From NCBI GenBank assembly GCA_017466865.1, contig JAFTTI010000009.1, forward strand, positions 1 to 64,000: DNA of 64,000 bases, given 5' to 3'. A model generated the notes under the pieces. It had not been told where the DNA came from. It did no database searches and was given only the letters and a program-made list of their open reading frames with translations. This stretch comes from Oscillospiraceae bacterium (GTDB taxonomy: Bacteria; Bacillota; Clostridia; Oscillospirales; Ruminococcaceae). The translations under genes were made by a program, and so were the position numbers. Shown piece by piece: positions 26,659-35,632 of this stretch (within the stretch, counting starts at the first letter, position 1; each line of letters starts with the position of its first letter).

Positions 26659-26751
26659 ATTCTTTCTTCCTTTATAATTATGCCTCAAGTGAAAATTCAA
26701 ATTTTCTGCTCCTATAAATTCTTATTTATCGTTACTCCATGAAAAATCAAA

Positions 26752-27129
26752 CTATTTTTTCAGATTATTCTCTTTATCAAAAAATGCTTTTTCGAGAGTT
26801 TTGTATTCTTCCTCTGAACATACTTCCCCGCATTTTTTCTGATATTCTTTTGAACGCTTTAACATATCGTTTATTTTATCGCAGGGGAATTCATTACACA
26901 TATTGCATTTTTCTACTTTGTGGTTATGAGTACATTCAACGAGATTATATGTACATTTTTTATGAGATGAACAGCCATCGCACTTTATTTCTTCGTTAGA
27001 AACAATTTCATCCCTGAATCCTATTCTATACCAGAGCTCAGCGACCTTTTCAAGTTCATCATGGCTTTTGGCATTATATCTCGGGCAATAAATGCAGTTA
27101 TCACCACAGAGAGTTATTTTTTCTTCCAT
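26752..27129 (-). CDS. DUF3795-like cysteine-rich protein
   Basis: A 125-residue protein beginning MEEKITLCGDNCIYCPRY, with about eleven cysteines including CGDNCIYC, CDGC, CNMC and CEFPC-like pairs. This matches DUF3795, proteins thought to bind zinc or an iron-sulfur cluster through these cysteines; function is unknown. The start at 27129 is set by AGGAG; an open frame to 27180 would add 17 codons overlapping the parC terminator and is rejected. Confidence 0.8.
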   Translation of the reverse strand: MEEKITLCGDNCIYCPRYNAKSHDELEKVAELWYRIGFRDEIVSNEEIKCDGCSSHKKCTYNLVECTHNHKVEKCNMCNEFPCDKINDMLKRSKEYQKKCGEVCSEEEYKTLEKAFFDKENNLKK

Positions 27130-27167
27130 ATAATCTCCTACTTTCTTAAAAAGTATATCACAAAAAC

Positions 27168-27198
27168 AAAGAAGGCACAAGAGAGTTGTGCCTTCTTT
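27168..27198 (-). terminator. Terminator of the prmA-parE-parC operon
   Basis: A perfect 13-bp stem (27168-27180 with 27186-27198), 5-base loop and following T-run on the minus strand, three bases after the parC stop. Confidence 0.9.
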
Positions 27199-27201
27199 TT
27201 A

Positions 27202-29439
27202 TTAAAATGTAAGTTGTTCGTAATCTTCAAGGTCTCTCGCATAACTTCCTGCGGCAGGAATATTTTTAGCACGATATTTTTCAACATCGGGTGCTAATTC
27301 TTCTGTTACAATATAAGCAGATTCAACCTTGGATTTTGATTTGAGTGTCATAACAGCGACGCCTATTGTGTTCTTTGTTGTCTTTGGTAAAATCATACCC
27401 GAATTGAAAACAAGTGCTTTTCCGCTTGTCGATTTGATAAGAATATCGGTATTATCCTTTATTTCTATCATCTTGACAAGAGGATTCTTATCCGAATAAG
27501 CATTGTTCAGTTTCTTTCGGTTGAGTTTTGTTTCATAAGCGTTTATCGGAACTTTGGCAACCTTTCCGTTTTCAAAGAAGAAAAGCAGAGTTTCGGAGTA
27601 ATCTAAAGTTACAGCCATTGATGCAAGGTTTTCGCCTTCGTCAAATCCAAGTTTAGCAGGAATAAACTCTCCTAAATTACTTGCTTTTGTATCCTGAAAC
27701 TGTGATGCTTTGGCCTTATAAACCTGTGATTTATCGCTGAAGAAAAGGATGTCTGCTCTGTTGGTTGTTTCGATAGAAAACGCCATTGTGTCGCCCTCTT
27801 TGAATTTCTGTTCCCCACCCATTCTGAGTGAAAGAGGAGTAATTTTCTTGAAATATCCACTCTTTGTAAGAAAAAGATTAACAGGATAATCAGGAACTTC
27901 TTCTTCAACACTTTCTTCTTCAATATCGCCTGCATAGATAAACTGTGTTTTTCTCGACTGACCGTATTTCTTCTTGACATCTTCAAGTTCTGAAATAATG
28001 ATCTTTCCGATTTTCTTTTCATTTGCAAGAATATCCTGCATTTCAGCAATATCTTTTTCGAGTTGTTCTATTTCGCCTGTTCTTTTAAGGATGTATTCCT
28101 TATTGAGATGACGGAGTTTGATTTCAGCAACGTATTCCGCCTGAATTTCGTCAATTCCGAATCCTATCATAAGGTTTGGAACAACATCGGCTTCTTCTTC
28201 GGTTTCACGGACAATCTTAATCGCCTTATCAATATCAAGGAGGATTTTTTCAAGTCCCTTTAAAAGATGAAGTTTATCCTTTTTCTTTGCAAGGTCAAAA
28301 TAAACTCTGCGCTTAACGCATTCTTTTCTGAAAGCTGTCCATTCTTCAAGAATTTCTCTTACGCCCATTACTCTGGGAGTTCCGCCTATAAGAATGTTAA
28401 AATTGCAAGGATAACTATCCTGTAAAGGTGTCATCCTATACAGCTTCTGCATAAGTTTATCAGGGTCTACCCCACGCTTTATATCAATAGCAAGTTTAAG
28501 ACCCGAAATGTCTGTTTCATCTCTGATATATGATATTTCTTTAATCTTGCCTGATTTGATATGTTCAACGATTTTATCCATAATAGCCTCAACCGTTGTT
28601 GTCGGAGGGATTTCTGTTATTTCAATACAGCCTGCTTCTTTATCGAAGTTATACTTTGAACGGACTTTTATACTTCCTCTTCCTGTATCATAAACTTTCT
28701 GAAGTTCATTTTCATCGTATATTATAAATCCACCACCTGAAAAATCAGGGCCTTTAAGTGTTGATATAATATCATGTTCAGGATTTTTTATGAGAGATAC
28801 AGTTGTATCGCATATTTCTGAAATATTGAACGAACACACATTACTTGCCATAGAAACGGCAATTCCGACATTAGAGTTGACAAGAACCGAAGGGAATGTT
28901 GTCGGGAAAAGAGTAGGTTCTGTCATTGTATTATCGTAGTTAGGAACAAAATCAACAGTATCTTTATCTATATCCCTGAAAAGTTCGTTACAGATAGGTT
29001 CGAGTTTAACTTCTGTATATCGGGATGCGGCATAAGCCATATCTCTTGAATAGGCTTTACCAAAGTTACCCTTACTATCAACATAAGGATGTAAGAGTGC
29101 CTCATTGCCTCTTGAAAGGCGGACGAGCGTTTCATAAATCGCAGCATCACCATGAGGATTGAGTTTCATAGTCTGTCCTACTACATTGGCAGACTTTGTT
29201 TTCTGACCTGTCAAAAGCCCCATCTTATACATTGTATAGAGGAGTTTTCTATGCGAAGGCTTGAAACCATCAATTTCAGGAAGTGCTCTTGAAACTATAA
29301 CACTCATCGCATATGGCATATAGTTGCTTTCTATTGTATCTGTTATTTTCTGTTCAACAACAACACCGCTGTTTTCAATTTCAGCATTAGGCATTTTTTT
29401 GATACGCTTTTCAGGTTCTTTTTTCTTTCTTCCTGCCAT
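27202..29439 (-). CDS. parC: Type IIA topoisomerase subunit A (topoisomerase IV ParC-like)
   Basis: The strand-cleaving subunit with catalytic R140-Y141 in AASRYTEVKL, the QRR-loop equivalent region around GFKPSHRK (58-65), and NPHGD (94-98). The 745-residue length, with a shorter and more degenerate C-terminal wrapping domain than GyrA (no clear GyrA box), supports a topoisomerase IV role. A second gyrase-like pair cannot be ruled out. The partner parE lies 16 bases upstream in the same operon, the reverse of the gyrBA pair usually near dnaA. Confidence 0.88.
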   Translation of the reverse strand: MAGRKKKEPEKRIKKMPNAEIENSGVVVEQKITDTIESNYMPYAMSVIVSRALPEIDGFKPSHRKLLYTMYKMGLLTGQKTKSANVVGQTMKLNPHGDAAIYETLVRLSRGNEALLHPYVDSKGNFGKAYSRDMAYAASRYTEVKLEPICNELFRDIDKDTVDFVPNYDNTMTEPTLFPTTFPSVLVNSNVGIAVSMASNVCSFNISEICDTTVSLIKNPEHDIISTLKGPDFSGGGFIIYDENELQKVYDTGRGSIKVRSKYNFDKEAGCIEITEIPPTTTVEAIMDKIVEHIKSGKIKEISYIRDETDISGLKLAIDIKRGVDPDKLMQKLYRMTPLQDSYPCNFNILIGGTPRVMGVREILEEWTAFRKECVKRRVYFDLAKKKDKLHLLKGLEKILLDIDKAIKIVRETEEEADVVPNLMIGFGIDEIQAEYVAEIKLRHLNKEYILKRTGEIEQLEKDIAEMQDILANEKKIGKIIISELEDVKKKYGQSRKTQFIYAGDIEEESVEEEVPDYPVNLFLTKSGYFKKITPLSLRMGGEQKFKEGDTMAFSIETTNRADILFFSDKSQVYKAKASQFQDTKASNLGEFIPAKLGFDEGENLASMAVTLDYSETLLFFFENGKVAKVPINAYETKLNRKKLNNAYSDKNPLVKMIEIKDNTDILIKSTSGKALVFNSGMILPKTTKNTIGVAVMTLKSKSKVESAYIVTEELAPDVEKYRAKNIPAAGSYARDLEDYEQLTF

Positions 29440-29455
29440 AAAATCTCCTCCTTTC

Positions 29456-31435
29456 CTAGCTTATATCCGCAAAATCAAGATAACGGCTACCATTTTCCGA
29501 AATATAGTCTTTTCTGCCCTGAAGGTCATCTCCTAAAAGCATTTCAAACATATACGCCGTTTGTTCAATGTCTGTGGGCGTAACCTTTATAAGTCTTCTT
29601 GTATCAGGATTCATAGTTGTAAGTGACATCATTTCAGGTTCGTTTTCACCAAGCCCTTTAGAACGCTGGATGATATATTTCTTATTTCCTATCTTTTTAA
29701 GAACATCCACCTTTTCTTTTTCTGAATATGCAAAGTATGTCATATCACCGCAGGTTATTTCAAAAAGAGGAGATTCTGCTATATAAACATATCCTTCATC
29801 TATAAGAGTTGGTGTGAGTCTGTAAAGAAGTGTCAAAATAAGAGTTCTTATCTGGAATCCATCGACATCGGCATCGGTACAGATAATAATCTTGTTCCAA
29901 CGAAGTCCGTTGATATCGAAGGAAGAAAAGTCTTTGTTCGCCTTTGACTTTACTTCAACTCCACATCCTAAAACCTTAAGAATATCGACAATGATTTCAC
30001 TTTTGAAAATCTTATCATAATCTGCTTTAAGACAGTTAAGAATTTTACCTCTTACTGGGATGATAGCCTGGAATTCTGCATCTCTCGCAAGTTTACACGC
30101 ACCGAGAGCAGAGTCACCTTCTACTATATAAATTTCTCTCTTGCCCACATCTTTCGAACGGCAATCGACAAATTTCTGAACCATATTTGAAACATCAATA
30201 TTACCCTGAAGTTTTTTCTGAATATTGAGTCTTGTTTTTTCAGCGTTTTCACGACTTCTTTTATTGATCAGAATCTGTGTAATGATTTTCATTGCATCAT
30301 CAGGATTTTCAATAAAATAAACCTCAAGCTGATGTTTAAGAAAATCAGTCATAGCATCTGCTATGAATTTATTTGTAATCGCTTTTTTGGTCTGATTTTC
30401 ATAGGAAGTTACAGTTGAGAATGATGAAGAAACAAATATGAGAGATTCTTCAACATCCTGAAACTTTATAGAGCTTTCACCCTTATTGTATTTTCCGTTA
30501 TTTTTTATAAAAGAATCAATCTGTGCGACAAACGCTTTTTTCAAAGCAGTTTCAGGTGAACCGCCATGTTCAAGAAAACTCGAGTTATGGTAATACTCAA
30601 TCGCCTTGACCTTATTTGAAAATGTAAAAGCAACAGAAAGTTTAACCTTATATTCAGGTTTATCTTCTCTGTCTTTACCCTTTCTTTCTGTCTGCCAGTA
30701 CTGAATACCCGTCATAGCATCTTCGCCAACAATTTCACCGACATATTCAACAATTCCATCTTCATAGAGATATTTTGTTTCTTCGAATTTTCCGTCATCG
30801 TTCTGATTTTTGAAAACAAAAAGAACCTTAGGGTTTACAATGGCCTGTCTTTTGATTACATCTTCAAAATATTCTTTTGAAACATTTATATCTGTAAAAA
30901 CCTCAAGGTCTGGTTTCCAACGAATTTTTGTTCCTGTTTTCTTTCTTGTTGTGGGTTCTTTTATAAGACCACCTATATTTTCGCCCTTTTCAAAATGAAG
31001 ATTGAATTTAAAACCATCACGATAAATTTCTGCATCCATATATTCAGACGCGTACTGTGTTGAACAAAGGCCAAGACCGTTAAGACCAAGCGAAAAGTCG
31101 TAATCTCCACCATTCTCATCATACTTTCCGCCTGCATAAAGTTCACAGAAAAGAAGTTCCCAGTTATAACGTTCTTCATTCTTGTTATAATCAACAGGCA
31201 TACCTCTTCCGAAGTCTTCAACCTCGAAACTGTTATCATTATATCTTGTTATAACAATTTTATCACCGTGTCCTTCACGGGCTTCGTCGATAGAGTTTGA
31301 AAGGATTTCAAATACAGCATGCTGACATCCGTCAAGACCGTCTGAACCAAATATTACCCCAGGTCTTTTTCTTACTCTGTCGGCGCCTTTAAGAGAAACA
31401 ATACTTTCGTTTCCGTAAACTGTCTTTTTAGCCAT
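29456..31435 (-). CDS. parE: Type IIA topoisomerase subunit B (topoisomerase IV ParE-like)
   Basis: The ATPase subunit, 659 residues. The GHKL ATP site is visible as NSIDEAREGHGD and DFGRGMPVD, the transducer lysine as QTKKAITNKF, and the TOPRIM domain as EGDSALGACK and TDADVDGFQIRTL. The ordering prmA-parE-parC and the close spacing show one transcript. An AAGGGTGAAAATA segment precedes the ATG. Confidence 0.88.
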   Translation of the reverse strand: MAKKTVYGNESIVSLKGADRVRKRPGVIFGSDGLDGCQHAVFEILSNSIDEAREGHGDKIVITRYNDNSFEVEDFGRGMPVDYNKNEERYNWELLFCELYAGGKYDENGGDYDFSLGLNGLGLCSTQYASEYMDAEIYRDGFKFNLHFEKGENIGGLIKEPTTRKKTGTKIRWKPDLEVFTDINVSKEYFEDVIKRQAIVNPKVLFVFKNQNDDGKFEETKYLYEDGIVEYVGEIVGEDAMTGIQYWQTERKGKDREDKPEYKVKLSVAFTFSNKVKAIEYYHNSSFLEHGGSPETALKKAFVAQIDSFIKNNGKYNKGESSIKFQDVEESLIFVSSSFSTVTSYENQTKKAITNKFIADAMTDFLKHQLEVYFIENPDDAMKIITQILINKRSRENAEKTRLNIQKKLQGNIDVSNMVQKFVDCRSKDVGKREIYIVEGDSALGACKLARDAEFQAIIPVRGKILNCLKADYDKIFKSEIIVDILKVLGCGVEVKSKANKDFSSFDINGLRWNKIIICTDADVDGFQIRTLILTLLYRLTPTLIDEGYVYIAESPLFEITCGDMTYFAYSEKEKVDVLKKIGNKKYIIQRSKGLGENEPEMMSLTTMNPDTRRLIKVTPTDIEQTAYMFEMLLGDDLQGRKDYISENGSRYLDFADIS

Positions 31436-31453
31436 TATATTTTCACCCTTATA

Positions 31454-32419
31454 TTACTTTTTCATAGAAACGGCTGCCCAACCATCTTTTTCGGCAACAC
31501 TTATAACTTTGAATCCCTGATTTTCAACAGCTTCAATAACTTCATCCTTGCGTTCAACTATTATACCAGACATTATGAGTATTCCGTCATCTGTAAGGAA
31601 ATCAGAGAAAAGATCGCTCATCCCTATAAGAACATCTGCTACGATATTCGCAACTACAATCTTATATCCGTTTCCGATATTTTTTACAAGTTCGGCATCT
31701 GTTATTACATTACCGCAATAAGCAGTATATTTTTCTTCAGGAATATTATTTTTTTCTGCATTTTCTTTTGCAATCTTCACCGAATTCTGATCAATATCAA
31801 CAGCTGTGCAATAATCTGCACCGAGAAGAATTGCCGCTATCGAAAGAATTCCGCTTCCGCAACCAAGATCAAGGACTTTTTCATTTCCGTTTATATTCTT
31901 TTCGAGAAGTTCAAGACAAAGTTGAGTTGTATTATGCTGACCTGTTCCGAAGCTTGATGCAGGGTCAATTTCAAGAATAATACGATTATCATCTGCAGGT
32001 GTTTCTTCCCAACTGGGTTTTATAAGAAGTTTATCACCAACACAAAGAGGCTTGAAGTACTGTTTCCAGTTATTCGCCCAATCTTCCTCACATACATTCT
32101 TGAACTCATATTCAAGTCTTCCGAATAAATTTTCTTCATCTACTTCTTTGAGTCTTGAAAGTTCAGACTTTATGCTATCAAACATTTCTTTTCCCTGTGC
32201 ATTATCAGGAAGATAAACCGTTACGCTTGTTTCACAGTCTTTAAGATTCATAAGATCATCATCTATATAATCCCAGTTACCTGTTTTGTTTTCGAGAAAT
32301 TCCTCAAAATCCTTTGAATCGCGCACAACAAATCCGTTTATCCCTATTCCGAGAAGACATCCACAAAGGATATCCGAGCCTTCTGTTGAAGTGAATATAC
32401 AAAGTTCTGTCCAGTTCAT
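31454..32419 (-). CDS. prmA: Ribosomal protein L11 methyltransferase
   Basis: PrmA trimethylates L11 with S-adenosylmethionine. The 321-residue protein has an N-terminal substrate-recognition domain (to about 110), then the Rossmann methyltransferase core with SSFGTGQHNTT and the SAM-binding VLDLGCGSG (about 186-194), and ANIVADVL at the catalytic NPPY-like position. Its length fits the family. CAGGGGG precedes the ATG. It is the first gene of the prmA-parE-parC operon. Confidence 0.93.
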   Translation of the reverse strand: MNWTELCIFTSTEGSDILCGCLLGIGINGFVVRDSKDFEEFLENKTGNWDYIDDDLMNLKDCETSVTVYLPDNAQGKEMFDSIKSELSRLKEVDEENLFGRLEYEFKNVCEEDWANNWKQYFKPLCVGDKLLIKPSWEETPADDNRIILEIDPASSFGTGQHNTTQLCLELLEKNINGNEKVLDLGCGSGILSIAAILLGADYCTAVDIDQNSVKIAKENAEKNNIPEEKYTAYCGNVITDAELVKNIGNGYKIVVANIVADVLIGMSDLFSDFLTDDGILIMSGIIVERKDEVIEAVENQGFKVISVAEKDGWAAVSMKK

Positions 32420-32456
32420 ATATATACCCCCTGATTATTTTTCGCATACAATATAT

Positions 32457-32485
32457 AGTATATCACATTTTGAATTTACAAGCAA
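32457..32485 (-). promoter_or_regulatory. Promoter of the prmA-parE-parC operon
   Basis: Minus-strand TTGCTT (32480-32485), 17-bp spacer and TATACT (32457-32462). The predicted start near 32450 is about 31 bases before the prmA ATG. The match is weaker than for other promoters here. Confidence 0.6.
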
Positions 32486-32595
32486 GTATTTAAAATAATT
32501 TTGGAAAATTATGTGGAAAATAAAAGAAAAATTACTTTTCTATAATAAAATCACGATTTAAAACTCATACTATAACAAAAGGAGGAGGAATAAAA

Positions 32596-32751
32596 ATGCA
32601 TAGAAAAGTAAAGAAAGCAAAAGAAATAACTCCTGTTTATGAAACAAATCCGATAACTTCCAATAAAACTGAAAAAAGCGGAAATGTTTATAATAAATCA
32701 AAACAGAATGCAGAATACGCAAGAGAATGGTCAAAAGAAAATAAATTGTAA
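32596..32751 (+). CDS. Small basic protein of unknown function (51 aa)
   Basis: An ORF of 51 codons starting at an ATG six bases after a very strong AGGAGGAGG and ending 6 bases before a strong terminator hairpin. The product is lysine-rich and hydrophilic (RKVKKAKE near the N-terminus, AREWSKEN near the C-terminus), without a membrane segment. I do not recognise it. The signal pair of ribosome-binding site and terminator argues that it is a real small gene, although I could not identify a good promoter. Confidence 0.7.
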   Translation: MHRKVKKAKEITPVYETNPITSNKTEKSGNVYNKSKQNAEYAREWSKENKL

Positions 32752-32756
32752 AAGAA

Positions 32757-32788
32757 AAACGGTTATCAGAATTTTCTGATAACCGTTT
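32757..32788. terminator. Bidirectional terminator between the 51-residue ORF and the EFR1 gene
   Basis: A near-perfect 14-15-bp stem (32757-32771 with 32774-32788) with a tiny loop, flanked by A and T runs, between convergent genes. Confidence 0.88.
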
Positions 32789-33546
32789 TAAATATATTTT
32801 TCTATTTTATACTGTTCATAAACTTTATCGCCGAGAAGAGTTATTGCTTGTTTCGGACAATTATTTATACAACGATAGCACATAGTACATTTATCAGATG
32901 CTATCGCCTTTTTATTTTCAATTTTTATATTTTTCATAGGACATATCAAAACACATAAAGAACATCCGATACAATTATCGTTTATTTTAAGTTTATCAGA
33001 ATACTTCCCAGTTTTGTGTCCGAAAAATAATCTCTGGCCAAAAAATCCAGCCATACGATAAAATAAGCCTATCCCCTCTTTTGTCGGTTTACCGAGTTTT
33101 AAAAGTTCAACCGACTTTCTTATTTTCTGTTCAGCTTGTTCAATGAGGAGTTTGTTTTTTTCAAAAGAACGCTTTAAAACCTTTTCGTCAGCAATGCTAT
33201 CAGGCATTTTAAGATGAAGTCCGCCAATAATTTCAGCATTATATTTCTTTAAAATTCTTGCGAGATACCCTGAACCATCCCCGCTGAACAAGCCCATTGT
33301 TGCAACAACAAAAACTTTTTTATTTTTCCAGAGTTCAGAATTATCCGAAATAAAATCGCGAAGTATTTTAGGTGCTGTGCTATACTGAACAGGATAAGAA
33401 AAGACAAGAAAATCGTTATTCTTAATTTCATTTATAACATTTTCATCTTCTATCGAAAGAACTTTTGAATCTTTATCGTATTCATTGCAGAATAATTCTG
33501 TTGCATGCTTTGAATTTCCTGTTCCGCTGAAATATATTCCAAGCAT
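32788..33546 (-). CDS. EFR1-family flavodoxin-ferredoxin protein
   Basis: A 252-residue protein joining an N-terminal flavodoxin-like domain (FSGTGNSKH, FSYPVQYSTAPK) to a C-terminal double 4Fe-4S ferredoxin domain with CIGCSLCVLICP and CTMCYRCINNCP. EFR1 proteins are presumed electron carriers in anaerobes; partners are unknown. It starts 21 bases after ntpD and may be the last gene of the V-ATPase transcript. The flavodoxin loop TGN is intact, so FMN binding is plausible. Confidence 0.9.
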   Translation of the reverse strand: MLGIYFSGTGNSKHATELFCNEYDKDSKVLSIEDENVINEIKNNDFLVFSYPVQYSTAPKILRDFISDNSELWKNKKVFVVATMGLFSGDGSGYLARILKKYNAEIIGGLHLKMPDSIADEKVLKRSFEKNKLLIEQAEQKIRKSVELLKLGKPTKEGIGLFYRMAGFFGQRLFFGHKTGKYSDKLKINDNCIGCSLCVLICPMKNIKIENKKAIASDKCTMCYRCINNCPKQAITLLGDKVYEQYKIEKYI

Positions 33547-33567
33547 TTTAAAATCCTCCGAATATAG

Positions 33568-34200
33568 TTAAGATATAGAATCATCAGCAGATTTATTTTT
33601 ATGAAGTTTGATAACCTTCATACGAGAGAACTCTTCTCTCTCTTTTTCTTCAAGGCTATCAGAAATATATTTAGCATTAGCCTGAAATTTAGGAATGACT
33701 ATGTTTTTAAGTGCATTTGCTCTTGATTGTGTTTTCTTTACTGCAGTTGCAAGACGATAGATATTGTTTTCAACTTCAGCAAGAACTGTTGTAAGGTGTT
33801 TTACCTTGTCAAAACAATAATATGCATAATCAAGGTCGCCGTTAGTATTATTGAGCCCATAGTTTATTTTAAGTGGTTTTTTATCAACATGAACTTTTAC
33901 AAGTTCAACACCCATAACGCTTCTGTAAGAAACTTTCACTGAATTTTCAATAGGAACAGCCTGTGCTACCCTTTCAACAATTCCCAAAGAAATATTAGCT
34001 TTCTGCAAAGCCTTATACGCCTCCGAATAAGCCTCGCTTATGCTTCCACGAAGTTCTTTCGCATCATCAACAAGCGATAAAAGTTCTCTTATAAGTATAT
34101 TTCTTTTTCTGTCAAGAAGTTCATAACCTAGCTGAGATAAAGCAAGGGATTTTTTTATATTAATCAAATTACCCTTGGTTGGAAAAACCTGTTCAGCCAT
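33568..34200 (-). CDS. ntpD: V-type ATPase subunit D (central stalk)
   Basis: The rotor-shaft subunit, 210 residues, forming a long antiparallel coiled coil: helix one begins at PTKGNLINIKKSLALSQ and helix two ends with VKKTQSRANALKNIVIPK, the conserved V-ATPase D signature. It is the last ATPase gene in the operon, 19 bases after ntpB, as in most V/A-ATPase operons. Confidence 0.93.
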   Translation of the reverse strand: MAEQVFPTKGNLINIKKSLALSQLGYELLDRKRNILIRELLSLVDDAKELRGSISEAYSEAYKALQKANISLGIVERVAQAVPIENSVKVSYRSVMGVELVKVHVDKKPLKINYGLNNTNGDLDYAYYCFDKVKHLTTVLAEVENNIYRLATAVKKTQSRANALKNIVIPKFQANAKYISDSLEEKEREEFSRMKVIKLHKNKSADDSIS

Positions 34201-34219
34201 TGTATCAACTCCTTATTGT

Positions 34220-35614
34220 TTATTTAAATTTCTTTGCGTTTTCAGGATTATATTTTTCTGATAAAAGTTCTTCGCTTACTCTGTCAAGTTCAGAAACAGG
34301 AAGAAGTGAAAGAAGCTCCCAACCGAGATCTAATGTCTGGTCTATTGTTCTGTTTTCATATATTCCCTGTGTTATGAAATATTTTTCAAACATTGTTCCG
34401 AATCTCATGTAAGATTTATCTGTTTCAGAAAGTTCATCTTCACCGATAACAGATGCAAGTGCTCTTGCATCCTGAACTCTCGCATAACTTGCGAAAAGCT
34501 GATTCGAAACAACAGTATGGTCCGCTCTTGTATACCCTTCTCCGATACCATCTTTCATAAGACGAGAAAGTGAAGGAAGAATAGAAATAGGTGGATAAAC
34601 GCCCATTTGATCGAGGTTTCTGTCAAGAACTATCTGCCCTTCTGTTATATATCCTGTAAGGTCAGGAACGGGATGAGTAATATCGTCATTAGGCATTGTA
34701 AGAATAGGAATTTGAGTTACGCTTCCTGTTGAGCCTTCTATGACTCCTGCTCTTTCATAAAGTGATGCAAAATCAGAATAAAGATAACCTGGGTATCCCT
34801 TTCTTCCGGGAATTTCACCCTTTGAAGATGAGAATTCACGAAGTGCTTCCGCATAAGAAGTCATATCTGTAAGAATAACAAGAATATGCATATTCTTCTC
34901 ATAAGCAAGATATTCTGCTGCAGTAAGAGCACATCTCGGAGTAAGTATTCTTTCGATAATAGGGTCATTTGAAAGATTTAAAAACATAGCAACCCTTGAA
35001 AGAACGCCGCTTTCTTCAAAGCTTCTTCTAAAATAGTCGGCAACATCATTCTTAACGCCCATTGCCGCAAAAACTACTGCAAATTCTTCGCCTTTTTCTT
35101 CAGCGATTTCTGCTTGTCTTACTATCTGAACAGCAAGTTTGTCATGCGAAAGTCCTGAACCAGAAAAAATAGGAAGTTTCTGTCCTCTTATAAGTGTAGT
35201 AAGGCAATCTATGGAAGAAATACCTGTTCTTATATAATTTCTGGGGTATGTTCTTGAAACGGGATTAAGAGGTTTTCCGTTTATATCCATACTTTTTTCG
35301 CAGTATATTTCACCGAGTCCATCAATAGGTCTTCCAGAACCACTGAAAACTCTTCCGAGAATTTCTTTTGACAAAGGCATTTCCATAGGTATGCCCATCA
35401 TTCTTGTTCTTGTGTTTGTTAAAGAAATACCCTTTGTTCCTTCAAAAACCTGAAGAACAACCTTATCGCCTGAAACTTCAACTACTCTTCCGTTTCTAAT
35501 TGTTCCATCATCAAGATGTATTTCGGCTATTTCGTCAAAACTGACATCTTTTGCTTTGTCAATTACAATAAGAGGCCCGTTTATTTCTTTGAGTCCTATA
35601 TATTGAAGCCCCAT
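34220..35614 (-). CDS. ntpB: V-type ATPase subunit B (non-catalytic)
   Basis: The regulatory nucleotide-binding subunit, 464 residues. It lacks a true Walker A; the equivalent loop reads [11 protein letters not shown], typical of B subunits. [14 protein letters not shown] and [15 protein letters not shown] are family signatures. It follows ntpA by 18 bases in the same direction and pairs with it in the A3B3 head. Confidence 0.95.
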   Translation of the reverse strand: MGLQYIGLKEINGPLIVIDKAKDVSFDEIAEIHLDDGTIRNGRVVEVSGDKVVLQVFEGTKGISLTNTRTRMMGIPMEMPLSKEILGRVFSGSGRPIDGLGEIYCEKSMDINGKPLNPVSRTYPRNYIRTGISSIDCLTTLIRGQKLPIFSGSGLSHDKLAVQIVRQAEIAEEKGEEFAVVFAAMGVKNDVADYFRRSFEESGVLSRVAMFLNLSNDPIIERILTPRCALTAAEYLAYEKNMHILVILTDMTSYAEALREFSSSKGEIPGRKGYPGYLYSDFASLYERAGVIEGSTGSVTQIPILTMPNDDITHPVPDLTGYITEGQIVLDRNLDQMGVYPPISILPSLSRLMKDGIGEGYTRADHTVVSNQLFASYARVQDARALASVIGEDELSETDKSYMRFGTMFEKYFITQGIYENRTIDQTLDLGWELLSLLPVSELDRVSEELLSEKYNPENAKKFK

Positions 35615-35632
35615 ACTTCAACCTCCGTTTAT

